64,000 nt of DNA from Euglena gracilis (taxonomy: Eukaryota > Euglenida > Euglenophyceae > Euglenales): contig CP154954.1 in NCBI GenBank assembly GCA_039621445.1, positions 33,457,455 through 33,521,454 on the forward strand, given 5' to 3'. Numbering within the stretch: the stretch's first letter is position 1; each line of letters opens with the position of its first letter. The notes below the pieces were generated by a model, which saw only the letters and a list, made by a program, of their open reading frames with translations, was not told the origin of the DNA and did no database searches. This document shows positions 42,388 to 55,202 of this stretch, in pieces. Made by a program: the position numbers and the translations under genes.

Positions 42388-44861
42388 CTGTGCCAAGGTG
42401 GGCGGGGGGGGGGCGGCCCAGTCTGCATTGCATACTGCTTAAGACCCTGTTTCGACGCACAATGGGTGCCAATTTGGTGGAGGCGAAACCCCAGGCAAAT
42501 CCAAAAAAAGAAAACTGTTTCAGAGCGGCACTGACAACAAAAAAATGTGATTGTTCAAAGTTCAAAAGGGGAAAAAAGCATTGCTTTGGCGACACGTACC
42601 CTGTGACAGAACCTGTTGGCTATCGAAGCAGAGTTAAAGGTAAAGGGGAGGAGATGGACCACCAGCATGATCGAAAATGGCCTTTTTTTGAGGCTTCAGC
42701 ACAAATCTTATTTTTGTCGAACATTTAAAGCGAGACCAGGGCGATGCTTAGCGACCTGCTGGAGGGGTCAAGCTCAAGCTGGAAGATTCAGGCTGGCTGG
42801 AAAAAGGCCCCTCTCCCCATAGGGGTCCCCTGGATGGAACTGGGCCCGACCCAGGTCGAACTGGGGGGCAAAAAGGTCAAACTGCAAAAATGCCCCCCCA
42901 AAATGCCAATTGCATGTCTGCAAAAAAATCGATTTTTTACCCCAAAGTTACCATGGCCAGCCCTTTCCCAACCCATTTTGCTCATTTTTGGCCCATTTTG
43001 CAACTCCAGAGGCGAAAAATCCGCTGCTGTCCAGCAACCCTTTGGGCGGCTGAAAAAAACTTGTCATGTGGGGGTGGGAGGAGTCCGAGGCTTCAAAAAG
43101 GGCGGCAGGCCAGAAAAAGGCTCCTGGCTGGCAGGCTGGCTGGCCCCCATTGGGACTCAAGCAACACCGTGATCTAGACTTTCCATCTTCCACAAAATAA
43201 AAGACACCCATAGTTGAGGACAGCTGTGATGCGATGCAGAATATTTTTCATATGAGACAACATAGTTATGACCTCACTTCTTTTTCTATGAAACATTCTT
43301 TGATCCAGATATTTCAAAACAAAAAAACCAGTGAGAACTACTCAGAACCAACGAGCCCTTTGTCTCCCTGTGATTGCATGTCATATTGGAGAATACTACC
43401 ATACTGGGAGGGCGGCAAAACTAACATGGGCGCACACATCCACACCAGCTGGGGCACCTGGTAGGTTCCTGGGGCTGAGGGCAGAGCTTGGACAATCGTT
43501 GCATGTGGCTGTGAACTGCAACAAACCTCGTGAACACAATCGAGGGGAATTGAACAAGCCAGAAATGGGAACTTGCACTGCAACGGTTCGACCCAAGGTT
43601 TCGGAGGTGAAAATTATCGAAGAACTGGGCTTTCAACAGAACTGGTTCAATTTCCCTGCGAGGGTCTGGTTTCTTTTGCTCTGTTTTTGTCACAACCGGT
43701 GACAATTTCATTGATAAATTGAGCGGGATAAATGAGTACAAGAAGAAATAAATCTTTTTTTTTGGTTTTGCTCATGCACTAAAAATTGTGATTCACCGCC
43801 ATTACCGCACTCATCACAATTTATAAACTGAACAGAGTGACTTGTTTTTTTAACGTATCATCAAGCTTCTTTTCATCACAGCTCAATTGGAAATAAATCG
43901 ACTCAATCTGCAAATTTACGGAGTGCCCAATTATTGGAAGCGCCTGGTGGCCGTGGTGCTTTTTAGAGTGGAATCTCCCTCACTCGTCCTTATCACGGGT
44001 GGGGATTGAAATCCATGAGGCGGGACTCACCCCTCCTCCCATGAGGCAGGAATCCCCCCAGCGACCACCACGTTTTGTGAGGGCAAGCCATTTGAACCAA
44101 TTTTTGTTTTGGTATGCATCACGCCAAAGAAAAAACGTGGCCAGCAACCACCCGAGCAGATGGGCAACCCATGTGCTCCATGAAGGTGATGGGAGGTTGA
44201 GGACATTCGGCACGGATGGTCCAGCTCTGGCCAACAACAGTTACCTTTCGGAAAGACCGCGACCCAGAGAGGGGGGCTATGGGGCTGCTGGGGTCCCGTG
44301 CCTCTGGAACAGAGGAGGTGACGGCAGGCAAGGAAAACGATATGGCAAGGTCCAACCTTTGTCATATCCTGTTGCTGCCAGCGAATCATTTTCTCCTGCC
44401 CCTTCCATCCATATGTCGGCGAATAAAGAGTGGGAGACAGATCCCATGACAGGTCAGCAAATAGTTGCCCAGAGGACCCCGGGGTTGGTTTGAAAAAAAA
44501 TGGCCCCCCTCCCCCACATTAAAATGCAAAACAAAAAAAAACAGTTTGAACTGTGTTTGCAATCTCTCTTGCCTTCCTTTAACGAGAAGAACTCAATTCC
44601 ATCCCACTATGACTTTTATGATGACCATTATGGTGAACGATGATCGTTCACCTTTCCTTTGCTGTCCCAACAAAAATTGACAATTATCTTTGCTTGTGAA
44701 CCTTCTCTGTAAATGTAAAATGTGTTAATTTGCAAAAGAAACTGAAAAAAAAATGAATGTGATTTCTTGGTGTCCTCCTGTTTGTCGCTGGAAACCAGCA
44801 CATATCCCCCCCGGAAGTTTTCGACCCTGTGAGCCCCCCCCCCCCTCCTGCGACCTTGGCC

Positions 44862-45010
44862 GTACTGACTGACTTGTCGTTCTCGGAAGTTGTCTCCTGG
44901 GCTTGTCGCCCGCTCTCACGGCAGCTTCCCAGGGCGGGGGGGGGGAGGGAGTTGGGGCCCGGCAGACCTGCGGCGGACACGCGGGCCAGGGGCAATGGGG
45001 GCGGCCGCAG
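44862..45010 (-). CDS. unassigned candidate exon(s)
   Basis: Minus-strand open frame containing ESGRQAQETTSENDKSVSTA, with acceptor-like AAGCCCAG inside and donor-like AAG|GTCGCA. Composition is compatible with coding, but the flanks are dispersed repeats. Low confidence. Confidence 0.2.
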
Positions 45011-46379
45011 GCCAGCACCAGGGTGGGGCCACCGGTGGGAGACCTGGGCCAACCGTTCACTGGGGGGGGGGTCTGGCAGGGCGTTGGATAAGGACCCACC
45101 GGGGGGGGGGTCCAGCTCAGAAGCTAAAAAATTTGGGCTGGCCAAAAAAAGGCTGCTGGCTGACTCCCCCCCCCATAGGGGTCCCGGGCTGGAGCTGGTC
45201 CTGACCTGGGGTCGAACTGGGCACCAGAAAAACAACCGAAATCGCAAAAAAAAATGTAAAAAACTGCCAATTACACAAAAAAAAACTTTTTTTTTGACCC
45301 CAAACATGCCCTGGACAGCTTTTCCCGACCCATTTTCGCCATTTTTGACCCGGTGTGCCCAGCCCTGGCAGACCACGGCGGTGGGCTCAGTCGCCGCCCG
45401 GCCCACTTCCAAAGGGGGGCTGGCAGCGCGGCGGCGGCCTGAGGAAGGCGGCAACGGGGGCGGGGCTGTGCGTTGGGCCAGACCAGGGCGTCGCTTTAAC
45501 GACCCCTGGGGGGGGGTCCAGCTCAGAGGCTGGAAATTTGGGCTGGCCGGACAAAGGCTGTTGGCTGACCCCCCCCTGATGGGGTTCCCCACTGGGGGTT
45601 GAACCAAATCCCAAAAAATCCAAACTGCAAAATCCCTTTTAAAAAATTGCGAAATATACAAACGGTCGATTTTGACCCCAAATTTGCCAGCCCTTTTCGA
45701 CCAATTCTGCCCGGTCTGCCCCATTTTTTGCATCCCCGAAATAAAACTGTCGATGGGAAACTGCAAAATAAAACTGTCGATGGGGGAGGGGGTCCGAGGC
45801 TGGAAAAAGGCTGCTGGCTGGCTGACTGGGCCCCCCAGGGAGGAGGTCAAACTTCCTCAAGCGACACCGCACACCCAAGAAAATCCAACCGCACTTCCTG
45901 GCGGAGAATGCCGTAAACCGTAGCGGTTGAGCTACTTCTTTTGAAAGAAAATCAACACCCAGGACCTAAAGACCCTGGTTTTATATTTGGGTGAGACACC
46001 CTCAATATTTGGAAGGGAAGGGAAGGCACTCCCACGTAAACAGTGGCCAAATGAACCACCATCAGCCCGGAGCGAAACGCCGGGCTTAAAAAATTTCAGT
46101 CCCTAACATCGACCCGAAATGCCATTTTAGGTACTTCTTGGGCAAAATTTTGTCAAAGTTGCCAGAATCTTCAGCACGAAGCGATGGAAGGGAAAAATTG
46201 AGCTTTTGGAGGGGTCCCGGGAGCCCTTCCTCGGTCTGGGGTCCCCCAGTCCAAGTCGGGTCCGGAGTTGGTCCGAACCCCCCTTAGCAGGTGGGAGGGG
46301 TTCCAAACCCCCCTTGTAGCTGCAGTGGGGGGGGACATCCCACATGAAACCCTTACACCTTCCTAATCTAACCCCCCCC

Positions 46380-46920
46380 CAGGGATGGATGGGAAGCCTT
46401 GAGGGGGGGGGGGTGGGTCGGACCCCCCCCTCCCGACACGGAGGGGGGGGGGGTGGGTCGGACCCCCCCCTCCTACCTCGAAACTGAGGGGGGGCCGAAA
46501 ATTTTTCGATTTCATGGACGGGCAAAGGGCTGGAAATCGGGTCAAAATCGGTCAAAAATCCCTGATTTTTCTTTGAAAATCGATCCAAAAATGCTCATTT
46601 TTTGAAATTTTTTGAACAATTTTTTGGGGGAAAACACCAACACATCAAAAAAAGGGCAATATGTCCAAAAGTCCGCAAAAAAGGGGTGTTTTTGCTCACT
46701 TTCTGGCGCGCAGCGCCGGAAGAAAATTTTCTGCTATTTTTGGCACCTGTCAAGGAGGGGGGGGTGGGGGGGTCCGGACCCCCCCTCCCAACATCTAGGG
46801 GGGGGGGGGGCGGCCCGGACCCCCCCCCTTCCCCCTTACCCCCCTAGGGGGGGGGGGGGGGTGGTCGGGACCCCCCCCTACCACCTACCTCAATACCGAA
46901 GGGCTTCCCATCCATCCCTG
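46380..46920. mobile_element. inverted-end element CAGGGATGGATGGGAAGCC in a C run
   Basis: Left CAGGGATGGATGGGAAGCC and right GGCTTCCCATCCATCCCTG are perfect 19-bp inverted repeats. Both outer flanks are C9-C10 tracts in the same orientation, as if the element had landed in and duplicated a poly-C target. The core holds several GGGTCGGACCCCCC repeats. Confidence 0.8.
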
Positions 46921-47530
46921 CCCCCCCCCTAACAAGTGCATGGGTGCGCACATTTTGAGGACGTAGTTTCGGACCCCGAAGGGATCCGCACTTATTAGGG
47001 CATGGCGCACGGATTAGGGCAAAGCACAAAAAACTTATTTTTTCACCACTCTTTTTCAGTCAAAGGAATGAGTCAATTGATCGTGTGTCAAATTTGGGCT
47101 CGGAATCTCCTGGTTGATTTTTTTTTTGGAGTCGTCCACTTCCGAGTTGTTTCGTTGCCCGAGACAGACATATTGATACACCAGAATGAGAAAGAGCGAA
47201 CAAAACAAAAACAGACAAGCAAAAAAATGGATTAAATGAACTACATCCAAAATCATGTACAGAAAGACTTTGTGATATATTTCGGGGCTGCCAATCAAAC
47301 TTTGTGTGATGCCTCGGTGGGTCCTTTTATTCAATTGAAGTGGATCACCATCACCAGACTGATTTCCCTCTGTCCACCTCTCAGTTTTTACCCACCGTGT
47401 GAATGAAACCAATCCACCTGCAAAAATCCAACTTACGTACAAGAACGTCACACTACACCTTCCAAAGCAAACTCGGGTTGGGGGCTTTACAATTGGGGTG
47501 GGGGCTGATATTTGAAGTGTCGAAGAATAA

Positions 47531-47843
47531 GGGGCAGGGCGGTCCTTAAGCAAATAAAAAAAAAAACTCCGCCGTCCCAGCACACTCAGTGAAAAATATA
47601 CAGGAAAATGGGCAATTTTTTTGGCATTTTTCAGTGAGAACAGGTCGACATCGGGGAAAAAAATTGATTCCTGGCACCCCTGGACCATCGTCTATCCACC
47701 CAAATCATCAAAAAATGTGTTTTTTGGACTTTTTAATTTTGGACCCCGTTCAAGTCCCAGCCGGTCCTTTGGCCGAAAGGGGGACGGTTCTTAAGGAAAT
47801 AAAAAAAACAAACTTTTCTGTCCCTTAAGGACCGCCCTGATAA
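47531..47843. mobile_element. MITE-like element, CAGGGCGGTCCTTAAG ends
   Basis: Inverted ends CAGGGCGGTCCTTAAG (47,535) and CTTAAGGACCGCCCTG (47,824), 313 bp in all, no coding capacity. A related sequence lies at 6,463-6,775 in the same orientation. Confidence 0.75.
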
Positions 47844-48644
47844 GGGGGTTATATTTAGGATGTGTGGGGGCGTGACATCCACTCAGTCATTGCGAACGGG
47901 TCCAAAAGCCAATCCACACCAGGTTGTAAGTATAATACGGACAAAGATCGCCACATTGGCCCCGGGTTGGTGAATGGGAAGCGGCTGTGGGGCACACCAC
48001 TTTCGGGGCCAGGAAGTGGGGCGACCTGAAGTGGGCTGGCAGGGGCTGGAGTACCTGTGCAGCACCGGATGCGGGGGGATGGAATATACATTGGCCCCCT
48101 CAAAATTCCGCCCCAAAGTTACCCTCTCGAAAGCCCTCACCCTCTGCGGTACCCAAACCCGTCGATAGATCGATTTACCCTTTCCCTGAGCACTTTGGTG
48201 TTAAATGCATCATTTTTCATAAATTCATAACAATTGAATGTTCCTGTTTATCAGGAAACACGACTTTGTGGATAATTTTTTTTCTGCTTACTGTCTCCTG
48301 ATTCTCCCGAAAATTGTTCCTTGTGAGGGGGGGGGGACGGAGCATTTTTAAGACAGAGCATTTTTGAGGGAGCCTTAAATGATTTTCCGGTCCGCCAGGG
48401 AACGACAAGGCCTTGGGATGACCTTCAGGGCCCAGCAGGGGAGGGTCAATTTGTCAGACGGTGGGAGGGGGTCACAATGCTGGAGGTGCTGCAGCTGGCA
48501 GCACCTCAGCAGAGCAGAACATAACGACAGAGAGCGTGACGTGCATATTCAGATACCAATTTTCTGTGCAAAGAAAGCAACAAAACACGGCATGCATGTG
48601 GCGCAGCATTGGGTTGTTGTATGGAATCAAAGGAATATCCTGAA

Positions 48645-49632
48645 AAGTGCACGATGTGCACCAGGCGAGTGCAGGAGCTGCACCAGGAGAAAGAAAGTGT
48701 CATGCTCGTGGCCAGATTTTCAATGCCCACCCATGAGTGCACGATGTGCACCAGGCGAGTGCAGGAGCTGCACCAGGAGAAAGGAAATGGTTTGGTTTTT
48801 GTTTCCCACTACGTGGCCACAGTTTCATCACCTCAACATGAGTGCACGATGTGCACCAGGCGAGTGCAGGAGCTGCACCAGGAGAAAGGAAATGTCATGC
48901 CCGTGGCCAGATTTCCAATGCCCACCCATGAGTGCACGATGTGCACCAGGCGAGTGCAGGAGCTGTACCATGAGAAAGGAAATGGTTTGGTTTTTGTTTC
49001 CCACTACGTGGCCACAGTTTCATCACCTCAACATGAGTGCACGATGTGCACCAGGCGAGTGCACGATGTGCACCAGGCGAGTGCAGGAGCTGCACCAGGA
49101 GAAAGAAAGTGTCATGCCCGTGGCCAGATTTCCAATGCCCACCCATGAGTGCACGATGTGCACCAGGCGAGTGCAAGAGCTGCACCAGGAGAAAGAAAGT
49201 GTCATGCCCGTGGCCAGATTTCCAATGCCCACCCATGAGTGCACGGTGTGCACCAGGCGAGTGCAGCAGCTGCACCAGGAGAAAGAAAGTGTCATGCTCG
49301 TGGCCAGATTTCCAATGCCCACCCATGAGTGCACGATGTGCACCAGGCGAGTGCAGGAGCTGCACCAGGAGAAAGGAAATGGTTTGGTTTTTGTTTCCCA
49401 CTACGTGGCCACAGTTTCATCACCTCAACATGAGTGCACGATGTGCACCAGGCGAGTGCACGATGTGCACCAGGCGAGTGCAGGAGCTGCACCAGGAGAA
49501 AGAAAGTGTCATGCCCGTGGCCAGATTTCCAATGCCCACCCATGAGTGCACGATGTGCACCAGGCGAGTGCAGGAGCTGCACCAGGAGAAAGAAAGCGTC
49601 ATGCCCGTGGCCAGATTTCCAATGCCCACCCA
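48645..49632. repeat. 10-unit minisatellite with two unit types (90 and 105 bp) and 22-bp partial units
   Basis: Units begin GAGTGCACGATGTGCACCAG. Type A (90 bp) starts at 48,645, 48,840, 49,057, 49,147, 49,237, 49,454 and 49,544; type B (105 bp) at 48,735, 48,930 and 49,327. A 22-bp duplicate of the unit start precedes 49,057 and 49,454. Both unit lengths are multiples of three and plus-strand frames are open throughout (CTMCTRRVQELHQEK), but the 22-bp pieces shift the frame. Confidence 0.95.
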
Positions 49633-50849
49633 AGCAAAAGCAAAGAAAACATTGACAAAGAAAAGGTTCAGAACTTAAACTGGAGCTCAAAACGCCCCAT
49701 CTGACAGTATTTTGACTTCTCTGTAATTCTGGTACTGAATGTCAAGCCCAACCTACCACCAATAAATGCATCAGTGCAAACTTCATAAGAACAAGATTCG
49801 AAGCCCTTGGCGGTGTGCACTTATTAACAAAGTAATAAAAAAACACGACCGACATGATTTTCACCCATTTTCATCATTTCCCCCCTTTCTTGTGGTTTCA
49901 ATGACTGTCAAAATGCCCTCTGAAATCAAAAGCCATTTTGTGTCCCAGCACTGCAAAAATGACGAGCACCAGGGAGGAAGGTTTGGGTCCTCCAGGGGTG
50001 CGCGCTTATTTGGGGGGGGGGCAATTTCCCAGTCCCCCTCTGCGTCCAACAAGCACATAAATGACAAAAGTGGTGGTCCAAACAAGAGGAGCAAACATCG
50101 GACAAGAAGGGGTTCTGAACAAGCAAAATTCCACTTACAGTGACAAAAAGTTACCGTCCAAATAGGGGCGGGGGTTGCTGGACGAGGGTGTTTGTTGGAC
50201 ACACGCAGGGGGGGGAGGTAGGACGGTGTGCACCCGTGAGGAGTTATTACAGCTTTTAAAGATGCATGCATGGTGAAAGGAGGGTACCACTGAGCGGTGA
50301 TGCAGCAGCCTCTTGTTCACTGCGGTGGGTGGAATCTCGACGAATCAGTCGCTTCAGGCCCAGGCAGACCAGACTGCCCGTTTATCGTTTTTACAGGTTC
50401 CCGTCGAGTATGACAAACCATGAATAGAAATGACAGCACAACTTTCCTCAACTTTACACAGACACTCCATCGATGCAAACCCCTCAGAGGGAACGCTCCC
50501 CACCGCAGCCAGAAAGAGGCCGAGAAAACGATGGTGTCACTCTGGTTTGAATAGATCTCGGTTCTAAAAATGTTCGATAGGAATTGAGTTAGACGACTGC
50601 ATTTTCATCACCGTCTGGTTGTTATGTCCAAGCCTCAGCTGCAGGGAGGCGGTGGGGGGGGGGAAGAAACAAACACATCCATCCCCACATGGTCAGGTGG
50701 TTGGTCTACCCCACCTCATGCGGCCGGCAACACAGGCAGGCTGGGCCCCCTGGGGCAGAGGGCTGAGGGTGCCTTTGCGGGTGCTGGCGGCAGCCACGCC
50801 GCCGCCCCAACCCCCTCCACCCGACGGCGGTGCGGAGGAGGCCGGCGGT

Positions 50850-51045
50850 GGCGTTTCGGGATCTCCCCTTCGGTTGTGCCGATCTTCTGTTTTCGGAAAA
50901 AGGCGGCCGACACATCTTCTGCGGTCCACTTCTCCGCGTCTTAGGCTTCTGCCAGGGGCGGCGGGGTGGCTGGCCAGGGCCGGCCTCGGGGGGGTCTTGG
51001 GAGGCAGGCAGGTCCACCGCCGAGTTGCGACGGTCTGAGGCAGGC
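50850..51045 (-). CDS. unassigned candidate exon
   Basis: GC-rich minus-strand segment open in more than one frame. The best frame reads SDRRNSAVDLPASQDPPEAG, then a basic stretch PRRPWQKPKTRRSGPQKM. No family recognised and splice sites are not clear. Confidence 0.25.
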
Positions 51046-51532
51046 ACAATGGCAAATGCCACAGCCATGCAGTGTAAGTGCCAAAGCCGGCAATGCAACT
51101 GCCGAATGGCACGCCACAGAGGACCCAAATTTGTCCCTGGGCGCCAGGGCATCGTAGCGTCGGGGTCGTCAAATGATGAAGAGGGTTGCAGCAAAAGAAA
51201 AAAGGAAAGCGTTGAAAGGCTTGCAACAGTGAATAGGGGATGGGAAACCACAGTTCGGTGGAATCATTTAGGTGTTCAAACCATGTAATTCAGCAACAAA
51301 CCAAAAGGGCAAAGCTAAACAAGTTGTCAATGAAAACCTTCCCACATCTTCAGCCAATGACCGACCAAAATCATTAAAAAAAGACGTGTTGTGTGTCTAT
51401 TTGTGCTTCTGGATGAGCTAAGACAGTTTTTGGAATCTGCCAACCTCAAATTGCTGACCTGATTTCCTTCATTTGCAAACAAGAGTTCACAGCTATCCAC
51501 TCGTTCACTCACTATCATGCATGCAGGCACTC

Positions 51533-51663
<131 letters not shown>

Positions 51664-52078
51664 AAGCTACACACCATGCCCCACCAAGTTGCTTGCTTTT
51701 GACTTCAAGCTGCTGCTGAGTCTCCGCATTGAGCAGCTTCACTCGGACGGTGAGGTCCTGTGTGCAGGCATATGGATCAGATTTGCGCTTGAACACAATG
51801 CATTTGCATCATTGTTTGTTTGTTGGGCTTGAAAAAAACAACAGACAAGAGGCGAAACAGCAAGTTCTACAAGTTCCTGGGTTCATTTTCATGGAAATAT
51901 TGTGGGTGCCGCAATGCCTCAGCAGTTCGGACACACCGTTGGTGCCAGGGCGTCGCTTGGCGACCCCTTGGGGGAGGGGTCCAGCTCGGGGAATTCAGGC
52001 TTGCTGGAAAAAGGCTGCCGGCTGACCACCCCTCTGGGTCCACTGGCTGGGCCTTGGCCTTGACTGGGGGTTGAGAAC

Positions 52079-52392
52079 ATGCTTGTGCTTACCAAATGGG
52101 GGGGGGAGGGGGGGGTGGGTGCTATAGGGTGCCTGCCCCTAGCAGGCACACCCCCCCCCCCCGGGGGGGATAGGGGTCCAGGCCGGACTGAGAAAATTTT
52201 CATTGAAAATGGCCGTTTCCGGGCCCCCGGCGCCTTTGGCGCCGGGGTCGGAGGGGGGTGCCTGCTAGGGGCAGGCACCCCCCAAAACCCTATCCCCCCG
52301 GGGGGGGGGTCGGATCGGGTGCTATGGGGTGCCTGCCCCTAGCACCCCCCCCCCTGTGGGGTAGGCACCCGACTAAGCACAAGCCTGGTTGA
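52079..52392. mobile_element. inverted-end element with GCTTGTGCTTA ends, copy 2
   Basis: Ends GCTTGTGCTTA and TAAGCACAAGC in inverted orientation. Inside, GTGCCTGCCCCTAGCAGGCA-type palindromes occur three times, plus a GGCGCCTTTGGCGCC hairpin. Confidence 0.75.
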
Positions 52393-52406
52393 GAACCTGG
52401 TGTACA

Positions 52407-52626
52407 CCCCCCTAAATAACCTGGCGGGGTGCCAGCTTATTGGAACCAACTTTTGGTCCTGCCCCCCCCTGCCAGGTTATTTGGGCCCTTTTTTTCAGCG
52501 TTGTAAAAGAATTTTGCCCAAAAAGGGAGTGCCAAATTACTGAAACCATCTTTTTTGCCCCTTCCCCCGCCAAATTACTCGGCCACTGCCAGGAGCAAGG
52601 GCCCCGCCAGGTTATTTGGGGGGGCG
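52407..52626. mobile_element. MITE-like element with CCTAAATAACCTGGCGGGG ends
   Basis: Left CCCCCCTAAATAACCTGGCG (52,407) and right CGCCAGGTTATTTGGGGGG (about 52,605) form a near-perfect inverted repeat of about 22 bp; 220 bp overall, non-coding. Confidence 0.8.
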
Positions 52627-54119
52627 GGTTTTAAAAAAAAAATCGAAAAATGTAAAAATGCCAAAAAAAGACTGCCAATGATGTAAAAACGTTCCTTAAA
52701 ACATAATTTGACACAGACGGAGAGTCCATTTCCCACCCATTTTTGCCCTTTTGCCAAATTTCTGCACCGGAAGCAAAAAAAATACTGTTACCGTTGCTCT
52801 TCAGCTGGACACAAATCAAAACTTGTCGATGGGGAGGGGATCCGAGGGTGGAAAAAATAAAACAGATGATATTTCAATTCTCTCTTTTTTGGCGTGTTGT
52901 TAAACAACAGACATGTGGAGGTGCAAGCCATTGTTGGGTCGCCAACTGAAGGGTTGTGGTGGATTCAAGATGCATGGAGCACAACCGTGAATACCTGGAT
53001 TTGGCACTTTCATCACACTTTATTGGGTTCTTAGGTGAAATTGGGGTCAGGTTTTAATCAACTGTTTTGAGAACTGAAAGAAATGCTAAATTTAGGCTAA
53101 AATTAGTAGAAAACACCTCGCAAACCCGATTCCAAACATAACCCCACCTCTCTTGAACCCTGCTCCAAATCCGACCAGAACCCTCACTCCCATCCTGAAC
53201 ATCAAACAAACTGCGGAACATCACCCAAAGTCAGAACTATCCTAATCGGACCCATATAGAGCAGAGAGCCCACTACCTCCCTCGCCATATGAGTGATCCC
53301 CTAGAAAGAACAGGCGCATGAGCCTCCCCCAGAAACCCACCTTGGTTTTTCATTTCGGTAGGTTGGTCAGCGGAAGGGATGTGAAAAGTCAGGGATTGCT
53401 CATCAGACCAGGGAGCAATCTGATGAGCAACATATGCATGATCGTACGAAATTGTGTGAAAAACTGATCCTTTCATTTTCCCATTGCTTTTCACTTTTAA
53501 AAACCATCAACAACTCCTTGGGTGCTGCTATTATTTATTGCAATTTGTTGTGGGTCAGGTTCCAACAACGGTACCATAAGGTGTTGTATCGCGTCGCGGA
53601 GCGCACCTCGTGTGATATCCCGCTTGCTCGCTCAGCCACACAACGTCAAGCCGACAACGTCCGCAGCATAATGTGGCAGAAGGCGAACTGCTGGGAAGCG
53701 GTCCAAGTTGCAAAATACAGAGCGGCTTCAACTCCTTCAAACGTCCATCATCCTCACATGACCCTTTTGTGCATTGCATTTCTCAAAGCAGCAACCTGGT
53801 CCCAATGTACGTTAGGGCTGAAAAATCTATCAAACTGTCCTTTCCAAGAAAATGGTACAATCCATCAATCCGAAAATCTCTTTGTCCTCCTCTGCCAGGC
53901 AGAAATCGACCCACCTGGGAGAGGTTGATGAGGCAGCCTTTAACTACTACTCCTTCGGTGATTTCCGTTATTTTTAGGGGCAGGGTCAGGGTTGCGGTTC
54001 GTTCAGAAGGGGATTAGGGTTGGGTTAGGCCAGAGTTCGGCAGTTGGGCCGAAATCGGGCCTAAATTCTGGCCTGAATTTGGTCTAATTTTAGCCTAAAT
54101 CTGGGTTAAACGACCTAAA

Positions 54120-54165
54120 CCCAACCCTAACCCCATTCCCAAACCCTAACCCTAACCCTATCAAT
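54120..54165. repeat. short CCCTAA telomere-type words
   Basis: Three consecutive CCCTAA units plus degenerate neighbours. Too short to be a telomere; an interstitial or chance patch. Confidence 0.5.
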
Positions 54166-54202
54166 TCAATTAACCCAAACCTTCACCTTGGACAGTGCCA
54201 AA

Positions 54203-55202
54203 CGGTAGACTGGGGGGGGGGGGTAGTGGGTAGTCGGCCGACTACCCAATTGGTCGGCCAACAAGTCGGCCGACCAATTGGTCGGTAGCTAGTCGGTACA
54301 TTAGCTTACTCTAATGTACTAACGGGTCAAAACCGCCGACTTTTAAGCCCCCCCCCCCCGGGAAAAAAACTTTTGTCTAAATCACCTCAACACCAGTCAA
54401 AACCCACCCAAATGGCTCCAGAACCCCCCAATTGGGGGGGGGGGAATATGCAAAAAAATTGGGGGGATGTCCATTTTGGGCCACTTTTGACAAAAGAACA
54501 CCTCTCCCCATTGGATTTTCAATATAAGTCAAAATTTGCACAAAAAGGACTTATCCCTCCAAATCTATTGCCAACATAGAAGGGATTTTGTTATTTGATG
54601 GGGGGGGTGCGGGGGGGGGGGGCGGAGCCCCCCCCCCCCCGCCTATGCCAAAGTGAGCCACAAAAACGACTATGTCGCCAACACAGAAGGGATTTTGTTA
54701 TTTGAGGCTCTGATGGGGGTGTATGGGGGGGGTTTCTGCCTCTCGTGATGCAGAATGCTTGCATTTCTAAAGGATTTTCATGTAATCCTTGTTTTATCAT
54801 TGGTTTTTCACCCTTCGAGACACCCATCAAGGGCCCACCGACCCCCACCGACCAAAGATTTCCATCTGGGGGTGTTTATTTAGGTGTAAGGCACTTATTT
54901 GGACCCATCCGGACCATTTCCGGGTGATTTGGGCCCGCCACAGACCATTTTTATGACCACCGACTAGCCACCGACTAGTTTGCATTGGATTTTCTTCATG
55001 GGGGGGGCTTAAAAGTCGGTGGTTTGGACCCGTTAGTACATTAGAGTGGGTAGTCGGCCGACTAGTCCGCCGACTACCCACTCTAATGTACCGACTAGCT
55101 ACCGACCATTTGGTCGGCCGACTAGTCGGCCGACCAATTGGGTAGTCGGCCGACTAGTCGGTCGACTACCCACTACCCACTACCCCCCCCCCCAGTCTAC
55201 CG
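54203..55202. mobile_element. 1,000-bp foldback element with long palindrome-rich arms
   Basis: Starts CGGTAGACTGGGG and ends CCCCAGTCTACCG. The left arm (about 155 bp) and right arm (about 205 bp) are inverted copies built from many GTCGGCCGAC and TAGTGGGTAGTC words, also sharing TACATTAGAGTG and CTTAAAAGTCGGTGG. The interior has two copies of AGAAGGGATTTTGTTATTTG. No transposase frame seen. CACCTTGGAC occurs 10 bp outside the left end and 8 bp outside the right end. Confidence 0.85.

Larger units (their letters stand above)
42388..48644. other. no gene recognised
   Basis: Long open frames exist on the minus strand (for example 44.7-45.85 kb), but all frames are GC-rich and low complexity, and they cross dispersed GGCTGCTGGCTGAC modules. 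I do not call a gene except for the weak exon candidate at 44.9 kb. Confidence 0.5.

Noticed and set aside
44684-45850. 388-codon minus-strand open frame
   Set aside because: Built from dispersed GC-rich modules and poly-A-derived stretches; the repeated ASELDPPPG reading comes from a repeat element.
48379-49545. 388-codon plus-strand open frame
   Set aside because: Consists of the minisatellite; the 22-bp stubs shift the repeat frame and the minus strand is open as well, so openness is a product of the repeat.
48645-49632. CRISPR array
   Set aside because: Units are directly adjacent and similar over their full length, with no unique spacers; the host is eukaryotic.
52201-52260. Bacterial-type terminators (GC hairpin plus T-run) here and at similar sites
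   Set aside because: They recur inside introns and elements of a nuclear genome, so a terminator role is not supported.
53434-53928. 164-codon plus-strand open frame
   Set aside because: Balanced composition but no family resemblance, no splice or promoter context, and opposite to all supported genes. Not called.
54120-54165. Telomere repeat
   Set aside because: Only about three CCCTAA units, followed by unrelated sequence.
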